From IMG/VR virus record IMGVR_UViG_3300022751_000008, positions 1 through 41,487 of that record: a DNA stretch of 41,487 bases. One strand, 5' to 3'. The position numbers were made by a program, and so were the translations under genes. This DNA is from a virus. Shown one piece after another: positions 37,834 through 41,487 of the stretch; the first letter of the stretch is position 1, and each line of letters starts with the position of its first letter. A model generated the notes under the pieces. The model ran no database searches, was not told the DNA's origin, and saw nothing but the letters and a program-made list of their open reading frames with translations.

Positions 37834-38093
37834 TATATTATTTCCCCTGTATTAACGTCTATTTCATACAATGATGTATTACGTTGTATTTCTAATGATT
37901 CTTCTGAATCATTTCTTGTATCTTCTACGTGTTTAAATACTAGCTCAAGCATCTGCCTGTTTACAGGCCCCATGTGATGAACGAATGCTTTATATATATC
38001 ATAAGCTTTGTTTTCTACAGTTATCCTCCTATGTGTATGTATTAAGAATAAGGCATCCTTTACAGACACTATATCAAATCTCATGTATTTCAT
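37833..38093 (-). CDS. small protein, first gene of leftward small-gene operon, 86 aa
   Basis: ATG 38093 follows TAGGAGGGATAA. Text: MKYMRFDIVSVKDALFLIHT, then HHMGPVNRQMLELVFKHVEDTR. Mostly helical, no domain known. It has a local promoter at 38115-38143 in addition to the leader promoter at 38432-38460. Confidence 0.6.
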   Translation of the reverse strand: MKYMRFDIVSVKDALFLIHTHRRITVENKAYDIYKAFVHHMGPVNRQMLELVFKHVEDTRNDSEESLEIQRNTSLYEIDVNTGEII

Positions 38094-38114
38094 TTATCCC
38101 TCCTATTTTAATAC

Positions 38115-38143
38115 ATTATAGCACGTATATTAATAATAAACAA
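38115..38143 (-). promoter_or_regulatory. leftward promoter of small-gene operon
   Basis: On the minus strand TTGTTT (38143-38138) and TATAAT (38120-38115) are 17 nt apart, placing the start near 38108 and leaving a leader of about 15 nt before the ATG at 38093. Confidence 0.65.
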
Positions 38144-38273
38144 CTAATTAACATTAAACATAGGGTAATAGGTTTATTCTCATTAAATAGGTAATATTGA
38201 CGTATAATCCTACATTAGTGGCTTTATTCCTATTACGCTGAGAATAGCTTAACACGTCTATAGCGTAGACAAT

Positions 38274-38295
38274 AAAAAAGGCACCCTTAGGTGCC
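38274..38295 (-). terminator. intrinsic terminator inside leader
   Basis: Read leftward, GGCACC, loop TAAG and GGTGCC are followed by six Ts. It ends the short transcript that begins near 38425. Genes downstream would need readthrough or the second promoter at 38143. Confidence 0.9.
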
Positions 38296-38363
38296 CTGTG
38301 TTTAAGCTTTAGCTTATGTTATTATATTTAATTATTATTTATATTAAATCTATGATATATAGA

Positions 38364-38393
38364 TTATTCTAGATTATTCTGAGTTACTCTTGA
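38364..38393 (-). repeat. leader iterons, copy B (10-bp period)
   Basis: On the + strand TTATTCTAGA, TTATTCTGAG and TTACTCTTGA follow at exact 10-bp steps, then a diverged GCACCCC. Units differ from copy A at 20961-20990, but the separators AGA, GAG and TGA fall in the same order, and both sets lie the same way between promoter and genes. Confidence 0.75.
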
Positions 38394-38396
38394 GCA

Positions 38397-38423
38397 CCCC
38401 AGAGACCCCTTCGCCCCTGCCCC
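38397..38423 (-). other. canonical G-quadruplex motif at transcript start
   Basis: On the minus strand four GGGG runs are separated by 2, 4 and 5 nt (CA, CGAA, TCTCT). This would permit a four-tetrad quadruplex in the non-template strand or in the nascent RNA. Copy A of the leader has only three GGG runs. Confidence 0.7.
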
Positions 38424-38431
38424 TGTAAACC

Positions 38432-38460
38432 ATTATATCCGATGTTTAGCCTCTTGTCAA
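38432..38460 (-). promoter_or_regulatory. consensus leftward sigma70 promoter
   Basis: On the minus strand TTGACA (38460-38455) and TATAAT (38437-38432) are perfect with a 17-nt spacer. It lies 32 bp after the upstream gene's stop and begins the leader RNA. Confidence 0.85.
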
Positions 38461-38491
38461 TACCCCAATTAATATTTATTTTTAACATCCG

Positions 38492-38752
38492 TTATTTATC
38501 AACAGTTAATCCCTCAAAACCACTTAGCACCCACGACAAATCAGCTTCATATTTCACTTTTAAGAAGGCTGCTTTAGCCAGTTCATCAATATTTGTGTAT
38601 TGGTCTGACAAATCCTGAAGATTCTCTCTCTTAATATGCCCAGCTATAGTGCTCTCTGGTTCTCCCTCGTAATACTCACTGGGATAAAAAGAGTAAGTGT
38701 GTCTGCCTTGTTCAACATATCTATAAATTGCTATCATTTTATTTTGTACCAT
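38492..38752 (-). CDS. small protein, 86 aa
   Basis: ATG 38752-38750 (MVQNKMIAIYRYVEQGRHTYS) follows AAGGGGAAAAGAG. The text (AIYRYVEQGRHTYSFYPSEYYEG, then IDELAKAAFLKVKYEADLSW) suggests a small alpha/beta protein. It is the last gene of the operon that crosses the joint. The function is unknown. Confidence 0.6.
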   Translation of the reverse strand: MVQNKMIAIYRYVEQGRHTYSFYPSEYYEGEPESTIAGHIKRENLQDLSDQYTNIDELAKAAFLKVKYEADLSWVLSGFEGLTVDK

Positions 38753-38897
38753 CTCTTTTCCCCTTAAATAATAAATAATTGTCTTCCACAACAATAAGCT
38801 CCGCTGTTTCTCCAGGATTCAATTGATGATTTGTATGCTCTGTTGTCTCTTCTTCCCCTACAAGCATGTTATTTTTATATATTCGTAGTATGTACAT
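38739..38897 (-). CDS. small protein, 52 aa
   Basis: ATG 38897-38895 follows GGAAGGAATAG. Text: MYILRIYKNNMLVGEEETTE, then LNPGETAELIVVEDNYLLF, an apparent small beta domain. It overlaps the next gene by 14 nt. Confidence 0.55.
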   Translation of the reverse strand: MYILRIYKNNMLVGEEETTEHTNHQLNPGETAELIVVEDNYLLFKGKRDGTK

Positions 38898-38942
38898 AAT
38901 TCTATTCCTTCCATATAAGCTCTCTATTGAGAGATAATTATT

Positions 38943-39296
38943 TTAAGCTAGGGATGTATCACCCACCTTACAATCTCCTCTTCCACGCCCCTTAATGGCC
39001 CTTAAATCACCATCTATTGCCTCCATTCTCAATGTATGTATGATTTCTTCAGCAATTGGCAGGTCTTTCCTGTTTCTTTCTTCAAAATATTTATAATTCT
39101 CATTAATTACAGAATGATTCTTGTTAAATTGTAAAGAAAGCTCATTAAAGCTTAAGGGTGTTACACAACGAGCAACATAATGCGCTATTTTCCTAGCTCT
39201 TACCACCCTCCTAAGTCTGCTATGAGATATTATAGACCCTTTTGGTATTTCAAACATTTCCTCTAATATTTTTATCACCTCCTTTACGATTCTCAT
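38943..39296 (-). CDS. DnaA domain IV-like DNA-binding protein, 117 aa
   Basis: Residues about 4-80 follow the DnaA C-terminal domain: a helix IKILEEMFEIPKGSIIS, the basic helix RRVVRARKIAHYVARCV, then SFNELSLQFNKNHSVIN in the place of the D-H-T-T-V signature helix. The AAA+ domain of DnaA is absent. It could bind DnaA boxes on the phage or host chromosome, either to start phage replication or to block host initiation. It starts in the previous stop (ATGA) behind GGAGGGAGAT. Confidence 0.75.
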   Translation of the reverse strand: MRIVKEVIKILEEMFEIPKGSIISHSRLRRVVRARKIAHYVARCVTPLSFNELSLQFNKNHSVINENYKYFEERNRKDLPIAEEIIHTLRMEAIDGDLRAIKGRGRGDCKVGDTSLA

Positions 39297-39490
39297 ATCT
39301 CCCTCCTGTGTGTTACAGATAGAAATTGCTTGATGGCATGTACAATTTCTAGTGTTTCCTTAAATCTCTCTGTACAGGTTAAAAGCTCCGCTTTGTTTCC
39401 TATCATGTACGTGCGCATAAATACCTCTGTTTCATCCATAGAATTTATTGCAACAATTCTTATAACAAACCACCCCGGTTCAATTTCCAT
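39293..39490 (-). CDS. small protein, 65 aa
   Basis: ATG 39490-39488 (MEIEPGWFVIRIVAINSMDE) follows AAGGAGAATAAC. Text continues METEVFMRTYMIG-like and a helical end (ERFKETLEIVHAIKQFL). No domain is known. It is coupled to the DnaA-like gene. Confidence 0.6.
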   Translation of the reverse strand: MEIEPGWFVIRIVAINSMDETEVFMRTYMIGNKAELLTCTERFKETLEIVHAIKQFLSVTHRREI

Positions 39491-39491
39491 G

Positions 39492-39677
39492 TTATTCTCC
39501 TTGGTCAAAAAGGGGAGATTCATCTATTAAATTTATAGCTGTTATAAGTCTGTCCCTATCTTCTAAGGGTAAATCTTTATATTTAACCCCATCTAAACTC
39601 TCTCTAATATCTTCTATTTTGTGTTTTAGATAGTAAAGCTCCGTAGTTAAACGTACGATTAATTGATCTTTATTCAT
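39492..39677 (-). CDS. small coiled-coil protein, 61 aa
   Basis: ATAGGAGCATAAA precedes ATG 39677. Text: MNKDQLIVRLTTELYYLKHK, then a charged helix (LPLEDRDRLITAINLID). It is likely a helical hairpin or coiled-coil dimer; no family is recognised. Confidence 0.6.
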   Translation of the reverse strand: MNKDQLIVRLTTELYYLKHKIEDIRESLDGVKYKDLPLEDRDRLITAINLIDESPLFDQGE

Positions 39678-39686
39678 TTTATGCTC

Positions 39687-39842
39687 CTATATATTCTTAT
39701 CTTTTATCATCTCTTCAGTTATCCAAATATTTTTTAATGGATGACTTTTCCAATTTTCGTAATTTTCAAAATATCTCTGAACATTATTTGGCAAATAACC
39801 CCAACCGCTGAGATTTCTTTTTATGCAATATAGAAATTCCAT
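39687..39842 (-). CDS. small protein, 51 aa
   Basis: ATG 39842-39840 follows AGGGGTATGAA, one base after the methyltransferase stop. Text: MEFLYCIKRNLSGWGYLPNN, then NYENWKSHPLKNIWITEEMI, with several Trp and Tyr residues. The function is unknown. Confidence 0.6.
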   Translation of the reverse strand: MEFLYCIKRNLSGWGYLPNNVQRYFENYENWKSHPLKNIWITEEMIKDKNI

Positions 39843-39843
39843 T

Positions 39844-40560
39844 TCATACCCCTATTCTTTCTTTTGCTATATTAAAATAACTTTCATCTTTTTCAATACC
39901 TATAAACCCTCTATTAAGATTCTTACATGCAACACCTGTTGTACCGCTGCCCATACAGAAATCTAGTACTGTGTCGCCTTCGTTGCTGTATGTTTTAATT
40001 AAATATTCCATAAGAGCTACAGGTTTTTGTGTGGGGTGGTAATATTCTCCTTGGTCTCTGGGCATTTCTAATATGTTTTTAGGGTATTGTTTATTCTCAG
40101 GTATGGATCGGGGACAAGATAGACTAAATTGCCCATAATTATCTGTTTTTGCTCTAGGCTTTATTGAGTGAGGTCTTATATTTTTAACTGGTTTATCTGT
40201 TATTTGATAATTATAACTGCACTGTTCTTTATAGAATATCGAGATTAGTTCGTACAATCTCATAGGTTGCTTTTTACAGTTAAGGTGACCGGTTGCTACA
40301 AGTTTATTCCATACCCAATCATATTTAAATTGTTTAATATTTGATACTCGCAAAACGCTGCTAAAAGGTTCCACGCCAAATAATACGATAGCCGTATTAG
40401 CTTTAACTATTCTTTTTAATTCTTTCCACATCCTTTCTAAATCAATAACTGTGTCCCATTTACAAGCCGTTGTACCATAAGGCATATCACACAATACTAG
40501 ATCAATTGAACTTTCCTGTAGTTTAGGGAACACGTTAAAACAATCATCGTGGTATAGCAT
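39844..40560 (-). CDS. DNA methyltransferase, beta class (N6-A or N4-C)
   Basis: The 238-residue enzyme has catalytic motif IV DMPY at 25-28, then a target-recognition region, HPTQKPVALMEYLI (motif X) and SAM-binding FCMGSGTTG at 201-209. The IV-before-I order marks the beta class. No cognate restriction enzyme gene is near it, so it is probably an orphan enzyme that protects phage DNA or alters gene control. It and the Dam at 32998 give the phage two methylation activities. Confidence 0.9.
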   Translation of the reverse strand: MLYHDDCFNVFPKLQESSIDLVLCDMPYGTTACKWDTVIDLERMWKELKRIVKANTAIVLFGVEPFSSVLRVSNIKQFKYDWVWNKLVATGHLNCKKQPMRLYELISIFYKEQCSYNYQITDKPVKNIRPHSIKPRAKTDNYGQFSLSCPRSIPENKQYPKNILEMPRDQGEYYHPTQKPVALMEYLIKTYSNEGDTVLDFCMGSGTTGVACKNLNRGFIGIEKDESYFNIAKERIGV

Positions 40561-40561
40561 A

Positions 40562-40843
40562 TTATACTCCTGGTAAAAGCTTATCTATCTTAGCTTGATT
40601 AAAATGTATTTTATAAACTGTCTCTAATACATCAGGATTACTTTGTTTATATGAATAAAACATCCATCCATACATTTGTCGCCCAATCAATTCATCGTTT
40701 TTAAATTTAGAATAATCTTGGCGTATTGTTTCATCATTAACAGCTACGCTGTGCATTTCTGAAAACCACCAATTTACTCTATGGTCTAATGTATAGCCTA
40801 TTTTAATCAATTCTTTAGCTCTGAAATAATATAAGACGCTCAT
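40562..40843 (-). CDS. unknown protein, 93 aa
   Basis: AATAGGAGGTGAATA precedes ATG 40843. Text: MSVLYYFRAKELIKIGYTLD, then QMYGWMFYSYKQSNPDVLE and NQAKIDKLLPG. Aromatic-rich, mainly helical, no known motif. It is directly upstream of the methyltransferase gene in the same operon, with one base between. Confidence 0.6.
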   Translation of the reverse strand: MSVLYYFRAKELIKIGYTLDHRVNWWFSEMHSVAVNDETIRQDYSKFKNDELIGRQMYGWMFYSYKQSNPDVLETVYKIHFNQAKIDKLLPGV

Positions 40844-40853
40844 TATTCACCTC

Positions 40854-41210
40854 CTATTGATTCTCCGGGTCAAAACTGCCATTATCAATGCTTACCACAA
40901 GCTTGCTCCACCATCTAAGAGCATCTCCATCATTGTCAGCACTCACCCACTCTCTCCAGGCATTGTCACCTATCATTCCATGATCTTTTTCTGAAACATG
41001 ATTTTTGATACAAAACACTAACAACCATTTCTCTACGTCTTGCTCACTGGCAGGTGTGCCCACCACTAAGTCAGCAAAATCAGCCCTAATTTGCCATTTT
41101 GTACGAGTCTTAACTGGTTTGCTCTTCGCCAATTGTTCATCTGCCCAAGAATTGTTTGGATCTGGCACAGAGTCAAGCATGTCAGAAATCCACTCACTAA
41201 AAGGTTTCAT
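40854..41210 (-). CDS. unknown protein, 118 aa
   Basis: ATG 41210-41208 (MKPFSEWISDMLDSVPDPNN) overlaps the pentapeptide stop as ATGA and has GAGGTG upstream; a GTG nine bases earlier is too near that site. The text is Trp-rich and acidic (EKWLLVFCIKNHVSEKDHG, then NAWREWVSADNDGDAL). No domain is recognised. Confidence 0.6.
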   Translation of the reverse strand: MKPFSEWISDMLDSVPDPNNSWADEQLAKSKPVKTRTKWQIRADFADLVVGTPASEQDVEKWLLVFCIKNHVSEKDHGMIGDNAWREWVSADNDGDALRWWSKLVVSIDNGSFDPENQ

Positions 41211-41487
41211 TTCACACACCTCATCAATTTAATCCAATTACCATAATTCTCTATTTCTTGCTCACTATAACTAGCCTCTTGTCCTATAGCTTTATAATTC
41301 TCTAGCCAATGCTCTATAGAATTAGTTTGACAACCTATAGTTATTAAACCATTAGCCATATAAGCAAAATGTCTAGAACTGTTAAATGTGTATATGTTAA
41401 TATTTTTAATATAAGATAGATTAGCTCCATATAGATCAGCTCCATGTAGATTAGCTCCATATAGATCAGCTCCATGTAGATTAGCTC
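41207..41487 (-). CDS. pentapeptide-repeat protein, C-terminal part
   Basis: This is the other end of the gene described at 1-410. Bases 41360 down to 41207 encode its last 51 residues; 41361-41487 duplicates the window start. The end includes MANGLITIGCQTNSIEHW, then SYSEQEIENYGNWIKLM. It stops at TGA 41209-41207, coupled to the next gene. Confidence 0.9.
   Translation of the reverse strand, partial: ANLHGADLYGANLHGADLYGANLSYIKNINIYTFNSSRHFAYMANGLITIGCQTNSIEHWLENYKAIGQEASYSEQEIENYGNWIKLMRCVK
41361..41487. repeat. terminal direct repeat, right copy
   Basis: Identical to 1-127; see the left copy. The two copies overlap the pentapeptide coding region, and fusing them yields one 188-codon frame, direct support for circularity. 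Confidence 0.95.

Larger units (their letters stand above)
38274..38425 (-). ncRNA. leader-type small RNA of about 150 nt
   Basis: A perfect promoter, no reading frame of note and an intrinsic terminator define a short transcript. It starts in a G-rich tract, passes through the three 10-nt iterons, then a U/A-rich stretch, an AAGC/GCTT hairpin and the terminator. It can be an attenuated leader for the downstream operon or a free sRNA. The rest of 38094-38273 holds only the second promoter and a GTCTA/TAGAC hairpin near 38256-38270. Confidence 0.6.

Noticed and set aside
38496-38504. DnaA-box-like TTATCAACA
   Set aside because: One mismatch, and it overlaps the end of a coding gene; single-mismatch boxes are expected several times by chance.
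1-41360. Integrase, excisionase, CI-like repressor or partition genes
   Set aside because: I looked for tyrosine/serine recombinase signatures, ParA Walker motifs and ParB HTH text in every long frame and saw none. A divergent or very small regulator could be missed.

Overview
The window is a complete tailed-phage genome linearised at an arbitrary point. Its first and last 127 bases are identical. A pentapeptide-repeat gene cut by the window ends reads through the joint in frame (410 + 154 nt = 188 codons), so the unit is a circle, or circularly permuted, of 41,360 bp. The DNA is AT-rich, with many sigma70-like promoters (TTGACA/TATAAT, 17-nt spacers) and strong AGGAG ribosome-binding sites. 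A tape measure, tail tube, tail terminator and a G/GT-type frameshift indicate a siphovirus-like virion, with a P22-type coat protein and a DUF4055-type portal. A GH24 endolysin, spanin-like proteins and a signal-peptide DUF2845-like protein suggest a Gram-negative host. The host cannot be named from sequence alone. No integrase, transposase, CI-like repressor, RNA polymerase or tRNA gene was recognised.

Layout. (1) 600-1000: a consensus promoter followed at once by a GC-richer, fully foldable RNA of about 240 nt. (2) 1006-19703 (+): the late operon. It runs from small membrane/lysis-type proteins through terminases, portal, minor head protein, scaffold, coat (terminator at 8602), head-tail connectors, tail tube, frameshifted chaperones and tape measure to the tail-tip and fibre genes. 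(3) 20904-19704 (-): a lysis cassette (two small proteins, a holin-like protein, a GH24 endolysin) behind its own promoter and iteron leader. (4) 21143-29868 (+): replication, with primase-helicase, DNA polymerase A, SSB, a Cas4/RecB-like nuclease and a phosphoesterase, plus HNH endonucleases and an M48 peptidase. (5) 29874-30486: a second consensus promoter and a roughly 580-nt ornate RNA. (6) 30504-36600 (+): many small proteins, with a DUF3310 protein, a Fis-like protein, Dam methylase, an endonuclease VII-like protein, a dUTPase-motif remnant and an HslV/proteasome-like hydrolase. (7) 36600-37400: mostly non-coding, with a canonical parS site, palindromes, DnaA-box-like nonamers and a 27-bp repeat. 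(8) 38093-36983 (-): a small-gene operon whose upstream leader (38425-38274) carries a potential G-quadruplex, 10-bp iterons and a terminator. (9) 599 (-), across the joint, to 38492: a leftward early-type operon with the pentapeptide protein, a beta-class DNA methyltransferase and a stand-alone DnaA-domain-IV-like protein.

The most unusual points are two large structured RNAs expressed from near-perfect promoters; a parS centromere-like site with no recognisable phage ParB, near possible DnaA boxes and in a phage that encodes a DnaA-IV-like protein; a duplicated promoter/leader module with 10-bp iterons heading two leftward operons; and a phage HslV-like protein that keeps the Thr/Asp/Lys catalytic set. 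All functions were assigned by reading motifs; no database search was possible.
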